This document shows, piece by piece, positions 6,530 through 15,261 of a stretch of DNA of 32,853 nucleotides. The translations under genes and the position numbers were made by a program. The notes beneath the pieces were generated by a model. That model saw nothing but the letters and a program-made list of their open reading frames with translations, did not search any database and had not been told where the DNA came from. Origin of the DNA: Exobacillus caeni (GTDB lineage: Bacteria > Bacillota > Bacilli > Bacillales > Guptibacillaceae); assembly GCF_005747095.1 (NCBI RefSeq), contig NZ_SWLG01000030.1:1-32853 (forward strand), written 5' to 3'. Within the stretch, counting starts at the first letter, position 1. Each line of letters starts with the position of its first letter.

Positions 6530-7417
6530 CTATACCAGGTCGATTTGTAGCATGTTGGCGATCTCTTCCCTATGTTCGGTTAACGCTTCGATTTCTTTGA
6601 AATTCGCTAGCATCCCCTGAAATAAAAATCTGCGCGGTTGCTCCTTTTTGCTTTCTGCCATTAAAAAATCGATTGTTTCATGCAGCTCTTCTTTTTTGGC
6701 CGGAGATATGTCCTGCTCGGTGATAATTTCTTGCATACTGCGAAGTCGTTCTTCCATTTGATTTTGGATCTGTTCTTCCGAAACCTTTTTATCTTGCATA
6801 AAAGGACTGAATACTTCTCTTCTTAAAAGTGGTTCGTTATCGTCTCTTAGAATTCCTTTTACCATGTCGTCGATTCTTTGAACAATATATTCAGCTAGAT
6901 TTTCTAAGTTTAGTTTATTGTTATCTATGATTAGCACATGAAAGTAAGAACTGATTATCCCATCAAGTAAAATTGCTGCGTCAACCACATGTCTGGTAAT
7001 CGGTTCTCCATAGATGTGTAGTAAGTTAGATTCGAGCCATTCATGGTTTTCCCGGCGGATTCTAAAAATAATGGAATCGGTTTCTTTGTTTAATGTTAAA
7101 GCCTGTTCCCTTAATTGCATGATGATAAACTCTTTGTGTTCTAAAATTTCTTTAAATTGGGTAATCAGTTGGTTTTGAAAAGAATCTTTTGGAGAAAGTT
7201 CTTTTTTGGCCGCCTGTGAAACTTTTGAACGCATCTTTTCGTAATAGTGATGGAATATTGAAAAGATCAATTCGTCTTTGGATTTAAAGTAAAGATAAAC
7301 GGCTCCTTTAGAAATGCCGCTCTTATCAGCTATTTCTTGAATGGAAGTGGAGTGAAAGCCTTTCTTGGCAAAAAGCTTCATAGCCGTTTCGATTATAAGC
7401 AGTTTCTTTTCATTCAT
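6530..7417 (-). CDS. TetR/AcrR family repressor of the SwrC pump (YerO-like)
   Basis: A 295-residue regulator. The N-terminal TetR domain contains FAKKGFHSTSIQEIADKSG and ISKGAVYLYFKSKDELI (about residues 16-50), the classic helix-turn-helix. The remaining long ligand-binding and dimerisation part exceeds the usual 190-200 residues, as in Bacillus subtilis YerO (about 288). It is transcribed away from swrC, as expected of a local repressor, and two matching palindromes lie between the genes. The start at 7417 has AAGGTG upstream. The first operator overlaps its own putative -35 region, which suggests autorepression. The inducer is unknown; in B. subtilis the pump exports surfactin and other amphiphiles. 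Confidence 0.87.
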   Translation of the reverse strand: MNEKKLLIIETAMKLFAKKGFHSTSIQEIADKSGISKGAVYLYFKSKDELIFSIFHHYYEKMRSKVSQAAKKELSPKDSFQNQLITQFKEILEHKEFIIMQLREQALTLNKETDSIIFRIRRENHEWLESNLLHIYGEPITRHVVDAAILLDGIISSYFHVLIIDNNKLNLENLAEYIVQRIDDMVKGILRDDNEPLLRREVFSPFMQDKKVSEEQIQNQMEERLRSMQEIITEQDISPAKKEELHETIDFLMAESKKEQPRRFLFQGMLANFKEIEALTEHREEIANMLQIDLV

Positions 7418-7506
7418 GACATCACACCTTCTACATACACTGTCTTTTATATTCTATCATGTTTTGCCCTATTCCTATCATTAAGATTTTATAAAAATTA
7501 GCGATT

Positions 7507-7520
7507 TGACCAATCAGTCA
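7507..7520. promoter_or_regulatory. TetR-type operator 1
   Basis: TGACCAATCAGTCA is an imperfect palindrome of the form TGAC-N6-GTCA. It lies next to TTGGTC-N16-TAAAAT on the minus strand, a plausible promoter for the tetR gene, and shares 13 of 14 bases with operator 2. Confidence 0.65.
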
Positions 7521-7568
7521 TGCTGAAGAAAGTTCCGTTTGTTTGAAAATAATTCACACTTTGATGTA

Positions 7569-7597
7569 TTGCAAAAAACTATTCATTCCGTTATAGT
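7569..7597 (+). promoter_or_regulatory. Sigma-A type promoter of swrC
   Basis: TTGCAA (7569-7574), a 17-base spacer and TATAGT (7592-7597) precede swrC. The start of transcription would fall at about 7604, directly beside operator 2. Confidence 0.72.
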
Positions 7598-7608
7598 GTA
7601 CGGTGTGA

Positions 7609-7622
7609 TGACCAGTCAGTCA
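7609..7622. promoter_or_regulatory. TetR-type operator 2 at the swrC transcription start
   Basis: TGACCAGTCAGTCA differs from operator 1 at one position and sits a few bases downstream of the predicted transcription start. A repressor bound here would block swrC initiation or clearance. Confidence 0.68.
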
Positions 7623-7648
7623 ATAGGAGAGAGGAGTAAAAAAGAGAG

Positions 7649-10600
7649 ATGAAAAAAATCATAAACTTTGCATTGAATAATAAATTTGCCGTTTGGCTCC
7701 TGACCATTATTGTCACAGCAGCAGGTTTATATGCTGGAATGAATATGAAGCTTGAAACGATACCGGATATTAATTCTCCTATCGTGTCTGTGACGACAGT
7801 GTATCCAGGGGCTGCACCGGAGGAGGTTGCTGACGAAATTTCGATACCGATAGAAAAAAGAGTCCAATCTTTGCCGGGTGTCGATGTTGTCAGCTCTTCT
7901 TCTTTTGAAAACGCGTCGAATATACAAATCGAATATAACTTTGATAAAGACATGGAAAAAGCAGAGGATGAAGTCCAGGAAGTGATCAACAAACTCGATC
8001 TTCCCGATGGAGCACAGGACCCTTCCGTTTCCAGACTTAGTTTCAACGCTTTTCCGATCATGTCGCTAAGCGTATCGAGCAGCGGCCAAACACTAGATCA
8101 ATTAACGGAGACCGTCGAAGGGGATGTTGTACCTGCGATCGAAGGACTGGAAGGGATATCTTCTGTAACGATTTCAGGGCAGCAGGTGGAAGAGGTTCAG
8201 CTACAATTTAAAGAGGATAAAATGCAGCAGCTTGGATTAAGCGAGGACACTGTTAAAAATATTATTAAAGGGTCAGCTGTTGAGTATCCGTTAGGTTTAT
8301 TTAACTTTGAAGACAGCCAAAAAGCGGTGGTCGTGGATGGGAATATTACCTCTTTGGATGACCTGAAAAATCTTGAGATTCCTGTTATTCCTTCAGGACA
8401 GGGGAACCAGGCCGGAGGAGCACAGCAGCAGGGTAACAAGCCAGCTGCACAACCGAACCAACCAGCCGGATCACCGACTGCCCAAACAAGCCAGCAATCT
8501 GAGGCTGCTCCGGAAATTCCGACAGTTCAACTGTCAGAAATAGCTGATATCGAGCTTGTTGGAAAAGCAGAATCGATATCCAGAACAAACGGAAACGAAT
8601 CGATCGGCATTTCGATCGTAAAATCAGCAGACGCTAATACGGTAGATGTCGTAAATGCTGTAAAAGATAAAATGGATAAAATGGAATCAGAACACGAAGG
8701 ACTTGAAATCGTAAACATCTATGACCAGGGCGAGCCGATTGAAGAATCGGTGAGCACAATGCTTAATAAAGCGGTCGTTGGGGCAATATTCGCGGTATTG
8801 ATCATCCTGTTGTTCCTGCGAAATATTAAATCGACATTAATCTCCGTAATTTCGATTCCCTTATCACTATTAATCGCTGTCTTGCTGTTGAAGCAAATGG
8901 ATATAACGTTAAACATTATGACACTCGGAGCGATGACTGTTGCAATCGGGCGTGTTGTCGATGATTCGATTGTCGTAATCGAGAACATTTATAGGCGGAT
9001 GTCGCTCTCCACAGAAAAGTTGACAGGTAAAGCATTGGTTCGAGAAGCGACAGCTGAAATGTTTATCCCGATCATGTCGTCCACAATCGTGACGATCGCA
9101 GTATTCCTACCGCTCGGGCTCGTAAAGGGACCGGTCGGGGAAATGTTCCTGCCTTTTGCGTTAACGATCGTGTTTGCGTTATTAGCTTCATTGCTAGTAG
9201 CGATTACAATTGTGCCTATGATGGCTCATTCGCTATTTAAAAAAGGATTGAAGAATACAGAAGACCATGAAGAAAAGCCGGGGAGACTGGCTGGCGGATA
9301 CAAACGCGTTTTAAATTGGTCATTGAACCATAAGATCATCACGTTCGGCCTTGCTGTCATCCTACTTGTTGGCAGTTTGTTCCTTGTTCCGATCGTAGGG
9401 GTGAGCTTCCTGCCATCTGACCAGCAGAAAATGATCATCGCCACTTATAATCCTGAACCGGGGCAAACGGAAGACGAAGTAGAGAATATTGCTTTACAAG
9501 CAGAGGGTTATTTTAGTGACAAAGAAAAGGTTGAAACCATCCAGTTCTCCGTCGGCGGAGGAAACCCGATGAACCCCGGGCAAACAAATCAGGCGTTGTT
9601 TTTTGTGGAATATAACGAGGACACCGAAAACTTTGACAGCGTCAAAGAAAATGTCCTGGAAGATCTTAAGGGGCTTGCTGATAAAGGAGAATGGGGCTAT
9701 CAGGACATGTCTGCTTCTGGTGGAAGCAACTCCATCACACTGTTTGCATATGGCAAAGATATGGATCAGCTTGAACCGATCGTTAGCGAAATAACAGATA
9801 TGGTGGAAAACGACGATACTTTTACAAACGTTGATTCCAGTATTTCTGAAGCTTATGATCAGTATACCCTGGTCGCAAACCAGGAAGAACTAAGTAAACT
9901 CGGGCTTACAGCAGGCCAGATCGGAATGGAACTGTCCAAAGTGGGACAGCGCCCGGTTTTGACAACGATCCAAAAAGACGGAAATGAAGTAAATGTGTAT
10001 ATGCAGGTTGAGGAAAAGAATTATGAAGACCTGGAAGATTTAAAAAATACTACTGTCCAATCGCCGCTTGGGATAGAAGTGCAGCTTGAAGATGTAATGA
10101 ATGTAGAAGAAGGTGAATCACCAGATACGATCACCCGGAGGAACGGAAAGGTTTATGCAAAGGTCACTGCTGACATCACAACAGATAATGTCGGAGAGGC
10201 TTCCCAGAACCTTAAAAAGGAGATAGATAAACTTGATCTCCCTGAGTCTGCTTCAGTTGATTTTGGAGGAGTAACGGAACAAATTAACGAGTCGTTTACA
10301 CAGTTAGGGCTTGCGATGCTCGCTGCGATCGCGATCGTCTATCTTATCCTTGTGATTACCTTCGGTGGAGCACTCGCACCGTTTGCGATTCTCTTCTCAT
10401 TGCCTTTTACCGTTATCGGGGGACTGCTTGGACTGTTTATCGGCGGAGAGACGATCAGTGTTTCTGCTTTGATCGGCATGCTGATGCTCATCGGGATCGT
10501 CGTAACAAATGCTATTGTGCTTATCGACCGGGTGATCCATAAAGAGAAAGATGGGTTATCTACACGAGAAGCACTTCTTGAAGCAGGTGCAACGAGGCTG

Positions 10601-10801
10601 CGTCCAATATTGATGACAGCACTTGCAACAGTCGGGGCCCTTGCACCGCTGGCCATCGGACTGGAAGGCGGAGCTTTGATCTCAAAAGGGCTTGGAATTA
10701 CTGTAATCGGTGGATTGACCAGTTCTACCATCCTTACTCTGGTAATCGTACCTGTCGTTTATGAGTTTTTTGCAAAGTTTAGAAGGAACCGTCCAGAATA
10801 A
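7649..10801 (+). CDS. swrC: RND-family efflux permease SwrC (YerP)
   Basis: A 1050-residue RND transporter that uses the proton gradient to export amphiphilic compounds; B. subtilis SwrC confers surfactin self-resistance and supports swarming. The N-terminus NKFAVWLLTIIVTAAGLYAG is the first transmembrane helix. Two porter domains and two six-helix bundles follow. The core motif MTLGAMTVAIGRVVDDSIVV (about 427-446) carries the paired aspartates of the proton relay in helix 4. Between about residues 248 and 291 a Gln/Ala/Pro-rich low-complexity insert is present, as in the B. subtilis protein. GAGGAG precedes the ATG. Controlled by the divergent TetR gene. Gram-positive RND pumps work without the usual outer-membrane partners. 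Confidence 0.92.
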   Translation: MKKIINFALNNKFAVWLLTIIVTAAGLYAGMNMKLETIPDINSPIVSVTTVYPGAAPEEVADEISIPIEKRVQSLPGVDVVSSSSFENASNIQIEYNFDKDMEKAEDEVQEVINKLDLPDGAQDPSVSRLSFNAFPIMSLSVSSSGQTLDQLTETVEGDVVPAIEGLEGISSVTISGQQVEEVQLQFKEDKMQQLGLSEDTVKNIIKGSAVEYPLGLFNFEDSQKAVVVDGNITSLDDLKNLEIPVIPSGQGNQAGGAQQQGNKPAAQPNQPAGSPTAQTSQQSEAAPEIPTVQLSEIADIELVGKAESISRTNGNESIGISIVKSADANTVDVVNAVKDKMDKMESEHEGLEIVNIYDQGEPIEESVSTMLNKAVVGAIFAVLIILLFLRNIKSTLISVISIPLSLLIAVLLLKQMDITLNIMTLGAMTVAIGRVVDDSIVVIENIYRRMSLSTEKLTGKALVREATAEMFIPIMSSTIVTIAVFLPLGLVKGPVGEMFLPFALTIVFALLASLLVAITIVPMMAHSLFKKGLKNTEDHEEKPGRLAGGYKRVLNWSLNHKIITFGLAVILLVGSLFLVPIVGVSFLPSDQQKMIIATYNPEPGQTEDEVENIALQAEGYFSDKEKVETIQFSVGGGNPMNPGQTNQALFFVEYNEDTENFDSVKENVLEDLKGLADKGEWGYQDMSASGGSNSITLFAYGKDMDQLEPIVSEITDMVENDDTFTNVDSSISEAYDQYTLVANQEELSKLGLTAGQIGMELSKVGQRPVLTTIQKDGNEVNVYMQVEEKNYEDLEDLKNTTVQSPLGIEVQLEDVMNVEEGESPDTITRRNGKVYAKVTADITTDNVGEASQNLKKEIDKLDLPESASVDFGGVTEQINESFTQLGLAMLAAIAIVYLILVITFGGALAPFAILFSLPFTVIGGLLGLFIGGETISVSALIGMLMLIGIVVTNAIVLIDRVIHKEKDGLSTREALLEAGATRLRPILMTALATVGALAPLAIGLEGGALISKGLGITVIGGLTSSTILTLVIVPVVYEFFAKFRRNRPE

Positions 10802-10816
10802 AATAAAGAATTGAAA

Positions 10817-10846
10817 GGGACTGGCACATGAGCCAGTCCCTATTCT
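10817..10846 (+). terminator. swrC terminator
   Basis: GGGACTGGC (10817-10825) pairs with GCCAGTCCC (10832-10840), followed by TATTCT. A perfect 9-base stem just after the stop codon. Confidence 0.85.
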
Positions 10847-10891
10847 ATAGTATAAGTTGTTGCTGTTTCCAATCGGCCGCCCAGCATCATT

Positions 10892-11584
10892 TCAACTTGA
10901 TTTTTCTTTCTTTCTTTTCTTGATAACTTTGAGTCCTTCTCTCCTGCTGAGAGGAGCGAGAGATTCTTCTTCAATAAATTTTTCTACCATAGCGGGTTCT
11001 GTCTTGGAGTATTCGCGTAAGGCCCATCCAATCGCTTTTTGAATGAAAAATTCGTCCGAGTCGGAGGATTCCTTGATATATTTAAATAACATCACGCTGT
11101 CTGTTTCTGTTTTGTAGGATAATTGAAAAAGGATTGCCGTTCGTTGCAGCCACATGTTCCCGGAGTCCATCCATCTGCGTGTAGTTATATCCTTTAAATG
11201 GGGATGCAGTCTAAAAAACTCTCCCACGAGCCCAGACGCGATAGAATCGATCGTATCCCACCAGGATTTTGTTACAATTAAATGTTCCAGCAGAAGAATG
11301 ATATCAACAGGAAGCTTTTTAAGCGCTTTGTCGAGCAGGCTGATCGCTATGTACTGATATTCCCGTTCTGGCAGTTGCCAGAGTTCTTCGATCGTTTGGT
11401 TAAAGTTATTTTCCTGCGGCATGCCGTGTTCTTTAATAAACGTCTTTAGCAGTTTTTTTCTTTCAGGTGTTTTGATGCCAAGAAACTCAAATTGATCTCT
11501 CATATACTTTTTCATAGGTTCTGCATCATCGTCGTTCCTATGGCTATAAAAAAAGCTTTCCAACTCTCTGACATATTCCAACAC
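10892..11584 (-). CDS. alkD: DNA alkylation repair glycosylase AlkD
   Basis: HEAT-repeat DNA glycosylase, 230 residues, that removes bulky or positively charged N3/N7-alkylated purines without flipping the base. It aligns by eye with Bacillus cereus AlkD throughout: AEPMKKYMRDQFEFLGIKTP near the start, TKSWWDTIDS, WLQRTAILFQ and IGWALREYSKT. These segments hold the tryptophans, aspartate and arginine of the known active cleft. The GTG start at 11584 is chosen because GGAGG lies five bases upstream and the N-terminus then matches the family. A longer reading to 11722 overlaps the YnfA-like gene and is unlikely. Start TTG 11581 is also possible. It ends in a basic Lys-rich tail. Confidence 0.9.
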   Translation of the reverse strand: MLEYVRELESFFYSHRNDDDAEPMKKYMRDQFEFLGIKTPERKKLLKTFIKEHGMPQENNFNQTIEELWQLPEREYQYIAISLLDKALKKLPVDIILLLEHLIVTKSWWDTIDSIASGLVGEFFRLHPHLKDITTRRWMDSGNMWLQRTAILFQLSYKTETDSVMLFKYIKESSDSDEFFIQKAIGWALREYSKTEPAMVEKFIEEESLAPLSRREGLKVIKKRKKEKSS

Positions 11585-11658
11585 ATACACCTCCGACATT
11601 ATTTGTCCATCCAATCCATTCTTTGCCGGGCATTGTTTCTCCTTCTTCCCAAAAAAGG

Positions 11659-11982
11659 TTACTGCCGGGGTCCCCATAAAATAATTGAAACACCGATTAA
11701 ACAAAACATTGCTCCTACCCAATCAAAAGCATCAGGCGTTTTTTTATCAACCAACCATCCCCAAAAAAGGGCAAGAACAATAAAAATGCCGCCATAAGCT
11801 GCATAGACCCGTCCGAAAGAGGGAAAGTGCTGCAAGGCTGGTATAATGCCGTACAAAATTAAAATGATTCCTCCTGCAACACCATACGATAACGGCTTTG
11901 ACTCTCGTAGCCATAACCATACCAGATACCCTCCGCCGATCTCTGCAATGCCGGCTAGCAGAAAGAGAAAAAGTGCATACAT
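11659..11982 (-). CDS. YnfA/UPF0060 family small membrane protein
   Basis: A 107-residue protein with four transmembrane helices: LFLFLLAGIAEIGGGYLVWL, GVAGGIILILYGIIPAL, YAAYGGIFIVLALFWGWLVD and WVGAMFCLIGVSIIL. The phrases GRVYAAYGG and PDAFDWVGA are signatures of the UPF0060 family, which has the fold and size of small multidrug-resistance-type exporters but no firmly established substrate. The ATG has GGGAGG six bases upstream. It is followed on the same strand by alkD after a gap of about 75 bases; co-transcription is possible. Confidence 0.92.
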   Translation of the reverse strand: MYALFLFLLAGIAEIGGGYLVWLWLRESKPLSYGVAGGIILILYGIIPALQHFPSFGRVYAAYGGIFIVLALFWGWLVDKKTPDAFDWVGAMFCLIGVSIILWGPRQ

Positions 11983-12163
11983 ATGAATCCTCCCGATTGT
12001 TTGCTTCTTTCATCATAACGAAAAAAAAGAAAAAGAGGAATGTTTTAAAGAGAAACAAGCGCGGTAATATATCTAGATGAAGGTGAATCTTTTTTCGGTA
12101 ATTGTTTAGCCTAAGAATAGTATCTGGTACTCTCCAGAAAAAATTTTCGAAAGGAGAGAAAAC

Positions 12164-12364
12164 GTGAAAGAGTTTAGTATTTATATCGAAACGGTAGGAA
12201 ACGTATCCAAGCATTTTAATATTAAAGCAGAATCCTATGAAAAGCTTGTGGAAGATATTAAAGCGGAAAAGAGCGGATGGCTGGAGTTTGACGATGAACT
12301 TGTCAACGTAAGCAATGTGATATCAGTCCGGGTTAACAACGTAGAAGATATTGATACTATGTAA
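12164..12364 (+). CDS. Hypothetical 66-aa acidic protein
   Basis: A short soluble protein beginning at GTG (KEFSIYIETVGNVSKHFNI), with AAAGGAGAG upstream and a strong terminator overlapping its end. The sequence alternates beta-like stretches (FSIYIETVG, VSNVISVRVNNV) with one helix (AESYEKLVEDIKAEKSG), suggesting a small alpha/beta fold. Acidic residues predominate. It has no signal peptide or membrane segment. The family is not recognised. It stands alone, with divergent neighbours on both sides. Confidence 0.72.
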   Translation: MKEFSIYIETVGNVSKHFNIKAESYEKLVEDIKAEKSGWLEFDDELVNVSNVISVRVNNVEDIDTM

Positions 12365-12394
12365 AAAAGCTACTCTTCTCGGGTAGCTTTTTTG
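12363..12394. terminator. Bidirectional terminator
   Basis: AAAAAAGCTAC and GTAGCTTTTTT form a perfect stem around TCTTCTCGG, between the converging 66-aa gene and the HMA-domain gene. Confidence 0.9.
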
Positions 12395-12411
12395 AATGCC
12401 ATCGATTCCTG

Positions 12412-12720
12412 TTATTTCATGCTCTTCGGGTAAAATCCTGCCGCTTCAAGTGATTTGTTGATCCATTCCGGTTTCATGACCTCATTATCGAACCAGACTG
12501 TAACACTTTTTGATTCTGCATCAATCTCATAATTTTGAATTCCTATGATCTTATCAAGTGATGTTTCCATCTGAGACTGGCAGCCGTCACAGGAAAGGTC
12601 CACGCCGGAGAAGATTACCCTGCCATCGTCAGCCAGTGCATCCTGGTTATTGTTTATTAGGATCCCAGCTGCGAGGAAAGCGATGCAAAGCGTAAAAAGA
12701 ATTAAGGAAAATCGTTTCAC
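12412..12720 (-). CDS. Membrane-anchored heavy-metal-associated (HMA) domain protein
   Basis: A 102-residue protein with a basic start and one hydrophobic helix (LILFTLCIAFLAAGILI), an anchor or signal without a lipobox cysteine. This is followed by a single HMA fold: GVDLSCDGCQSQMETSL carries the Cys-x-x-Cys metal-binding pair, and YEIDAESKSVTVWFDNE forms the next strands. It should display a copper- or zinc-type binding domain outside the membrane. The start is GTG 12720, since GAGGTG lies six bases upstream; the GTG at 12729 overlaps that ribosome site. Metal identity and partner are unknown. Confidence 0.78.
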   Translation of the reverse strand: MKRFSLILFTLCIAFLAAGILINNNQDALADDGRVIFSGVDLSCDGCQSQMETSLDKIIGIQNYEIDAESKSVTVWFDNEVMKPEWINKSLEAAGFYPKSMK

Positions 12721-12803
12721 TGGATTCACCTCTTTAAATGGTATAGTTAAGTAATAGCTTGCAAAATAAGTTAAGATTTATGCATGAGAGGATGTTTTTA
12801 TTG

Positions 12804-13757
12804 ATGTTACACATAACAAACGGCGATATACTTGCGGAAAAACTATCATTTCTAGAACACGAAAGGCTTCCCTGGCGTGAAATGTATGATTTTGGCCCGG
12901 TTTTTAAAGTGATGGGAGAGAAAGAACTAAGCAAACGAGCAGCGTATTTTGAACAAACGATCACCCTTCCTCTCGATCTGTACTTAGCTAACACGGAAAG
13001 GCAGGAAGAACGCCTGATTGCAATTGAACCGGAAGAGGAGATCGTTTTATGGTTTGAGCATGACCGTTATGACCAATTGATGCTGTTGTATTTGTTAAAC
13101 CGCCTTGGAACGCTACATAAAACGAATGTATCGATGGTACTTCCGGAGAAGTACGTCACAAGTGAAAGATTTTTTTCCTTAAGCCAGCTTACAGAGCAAG
13201 AGCTTGAAAACTTGTTCCAGGAACGAAAAAAGGTATCCATAGAACAATTTCAACAGGCAGAGGAAGGATGGGAAGCTTTTTCGAGCTCTAATCCGAAAGA
13301 CTTGTTGAACTTTATCCATCATAAGGCTATAAAACTGCCATTTCTTAAACAGGCAATATTGTCACACTTTGATTACTTTCCTTCAGAGAGAAACGGCCTG
13401 ACATCTATCGAAGAAGAAACATTAAAGATTTTGGCAGATGGTAAAACAAAGTTCTTGAAACTGTTTGAATCGATCGCATCTAAAAGGAGAAGTGATGGGT
13501 TGAGTGATCTTCACTTTTCTGCGATTCTGAAGCAGCTTTCAAAGACGAAATCTCCACTTATAAAGGTTCATGGCATTCTTCCTGATTTTAGCTTGCCTGA
13601 AATGAATCCGTTTCTTGAATTAACAGAAGAGGGGGAAGAAGTTTTAAGGGCAGAGAAAGACCGTTTCGACTGCCTCCCTTTTAATTGGTGGCTCGGAGGA
13701 GTTCATCTTCAGGATGGAACATACAGGTGGAACGGCGAAGATATTATCGTAAGGTGA
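12804..13757 (+). CDS. DUF1835/DUF3658 domain protein
   Basis: About 317 residues. The N-terminus MLHITNGDILAEKL and LPWREMYDFGPV matches the DUF1835 signature, in which ITNGD and the PWR-GPV stretch are conserved. The C-terminal third (from LTSIEEETLKIL) has the shape of DUF3658, a helical, possibly winged-helix region, ending in NWWLGGVHLQDGTYRWNG. Widespread in Bacilli, function unknown. The start is uncertain: GAGAGG at 12786-12791 suits TTG 12801 or ATG 12804, and the frame opens as far up as 12759. It is followed by a terminator. Confidence 0.82.
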   Translation: MLHITNGDILAEKLSFLEHERLPWREMYDFGPVFKVMGEKELSKRAAYFEQTITLPLDLYLANTERQEERLIAIEPEEEIVLWFEHDRYDQLMLLYLLNRLGTLHKTNVSMVLPEKYVTSERFFSLSQLTEQELENLFQERKKVSIEQFQQAEEGWEAFSSSNPKDLLNFIHHKAIKLPFLKQAILSHFDYFPSERNGLTSIEEETLKILADGKTKFLKLFESIASKRRSDGLSDLHFSAILKQLSKTKSPLIKVHGILPDFSLPEMNPFLELTEEGEEVLRAEKDRFDCLPFNWWLGGVHLQDGTYRWNGEDIIVR

Positions 13758-13773
13758 CATGATAATAACAATT

Positions 13774-13800
13774 AAAAAAGCACCCTGTGGGTGCTTTTTA
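13774..13800. terminator. Bidirectional terminator
   Basis: AAAAAAGCACCC and GGGTGCTTTTT surround TGT, a tight perfect stem between the converging DUF1835 and SEC-C genes. Confidence 0.88.
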
Positions 13801-13846
13801 CCGTATTGGAAAATGTCTGCTCTCATTTGAGAAGACAGTGAGTTCT

Positions 13847-14917
13847 TTATGCTGTGGCATATTCGTTTGATTGTAGCTCTGCGTCCTCCATTAACTGTTT
13901 CATTTCTTTATAGCGGCTGGAGATGCTGCTTGCCGATGTGGCATATTTCTTTGCTAACTCACTCTGGCTAACAGTATTGCCTTCTATGTGCTTTGCTACC
14001 ATGTATTCAAGCGCCGCTGCAAAAATCGACTCCTTGCGTATCGCCGGTTTCTTTTTGTTTGTATAGGCCTCCCAGACTCTAAGTCCTTTTTCTACCGCCT
14101 CAGAGGAATAGTCTTCCTTTATTTCAGAGATGAAAAGGTCTGCGACTTTCCGGTATGGGTCCTGTGCTGGTTTAGAAAGAGGCTTTTCGATGGGGTTCAC
14201 CATGTTTACGTCAAAAGCTAAAATTCTAAAAAGAATCGATGGAAAATCTGTCCTGATAGCTTCCCTGACTGTTTTCTCTTCTTTATGGTTCGCAAATTCG
14301 CTGATCTCTGACACAAGCTTGTTTTTGTCAGAGACCTGAAGCTTCATGCAATCCACATAAAAGATGGATTGGCTGCCTGCGTCAAGTAAGATGCCAAGTA
14401 CAAGGTCTCTTGATGCTGGAAGAGCTTCCTTCCCGTTAAGCACCACATTATATTGTTCGTTCGACCAGATATCTTTAAGTGAAACCGTTTCGTCCCCTAT
14501 ATGATTTTGTACTTCATATACGGATGGTAAAGCGTTTTTCCAGTTGTTAACCGCATCCAACACCTCCTGGTCGGGAGAAGTTGCAGCCCAGGCCTGGATG
14601 AATTCTTTTGCGATCGTTTTTTGCCACTGGTTCACCGGTACAGTGAAGATCGCCCAGGGAATCAACGCTTCCATATAAACCTGCTCATCATCCGGTTTAA
14701 TTTTATATTGGTTGAAAACACTGTTCGTTAACTGGACGATGAGTTCTTGATGCCGTTCCATGGCATACTCAATCATTTGCGCCTGGATGACCGAAAGCTC
14801 TTTCACTAACAAATGATTTTCAAGTACGGCTTTCTTGTTTTCGTTTTTTAAACAGCACTTTTTATATTTTTTTCCACTGCCGCACGGGCATAGTTCATTC
14901 CTTTTTATATTCAACAC
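13847..14917 (-). CDS. SEC-C zinc-motif protein with C-terminal helix-turn-helix-like end
   Basis: A 356-residue protein. Residues 9-22 are a SEC-C motif (CPCGSGKKYKKCC), the zinc-binding tail motif known from SecA. The long middle part is helical, with no motif I recognise. The last 50 residues (TVSQSELAKKYATSASSISSRYKEM) look like a helix-turn-helix with the spacing of a DNA-binding or cyclin-like repeat. The combination suggests a nucleic-acid-associated rather than secretory role. The GTG start has AGGAGG seven bases upstream. Monocistronic, convergent with the DUF1835 gene. Confidence 0.8.
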   Translation of the reverse strand: MLNIKRNELCPCGSGKKYKKCCLKNENKKAVLENHLLVKELSVIQAQMIEYAMERHQELIVQLTNSVFNQYKIKPDDEQVYMEALIPWAIFTVPVNQWQKTIAKEFIQAWAATSPDQEVLDAVNNWKNALPSVYEVQNHIGDETVSLKDIWSNEQYNVVLNGKEALPASRDLVLGILLDAGSQSIFYVDCMKLQVSDKNKLVSEISEFANHKEEKTVREAIRTDFPSILFRILAFDVNMVNPIEKPLSKPAQDPYRKVADLFISEIKEDYSSEAVEKGLRVWEAYTNKKKPAIRKESIFAAALEYMVAKHIEGNTVSQSELAKKYATSASSISSRYKEMKQLMEDAELQSNEYATA

Positions 14918-15261
14918 GTTACTTCCTCCTTATGTATCGTTCCTGGCAGCATGTAGAGGCACGAAAAGTATTTTAGCATAATCTCGCAATAAACTAAAAT
15001 GGCAGAAGGTTTCCGCAAATGATAAACTTTTTACCGACAGAAATTTTTAGGGGAAGTATTCCGGTTGGAGTATTTTTGTTGGGAGTATTCCGGGCTCCCG
15101 CACATTGAAACCCGGGATGACAACGAATTGTTTAAAGTTTATAAGCCAGTCAGGTAATATGAAAATAATGGACCTAGAAGAAGAAACTCTCCGACGGATT
15201 TTTGCAATACTAACATGCAAAAAATGATGTCGGAAACGAAAACACAAATAAGGAGGACACT
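14918..15261. other. Intergenic region with three short tandem GGAGTATT units
   Basis: No supported gene. The region lies between divergent genes and should hold both promoters, none of which stands out. Positions 15051-15094 contain three imperfect tandem units of about 15 bases (GGGAAGTATTCCGG, GGAGTATTTTTG, GGGAGTATTCCGG); the last can fold with the CTCCC that follows. A 36-codon frame starting at 15116 has no ribosome site and is not called. Confidence 0.5.

Noticed and set aside
10339-10731. 130-codon frame on the minus strand
   Set aside because: It lies wholly inside swrC, has no ribosome site and mirrors a membrane-helix region; a shadow frame. The same holds for the long opposite frames inside the LCP, YihY and malic enzyme genes.
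15116-15226. 36-codon ATG frame before the lipoprotein gene
   Set aside because: No ribosome site, and it runs through an A/T-rich divergent promoter gap.
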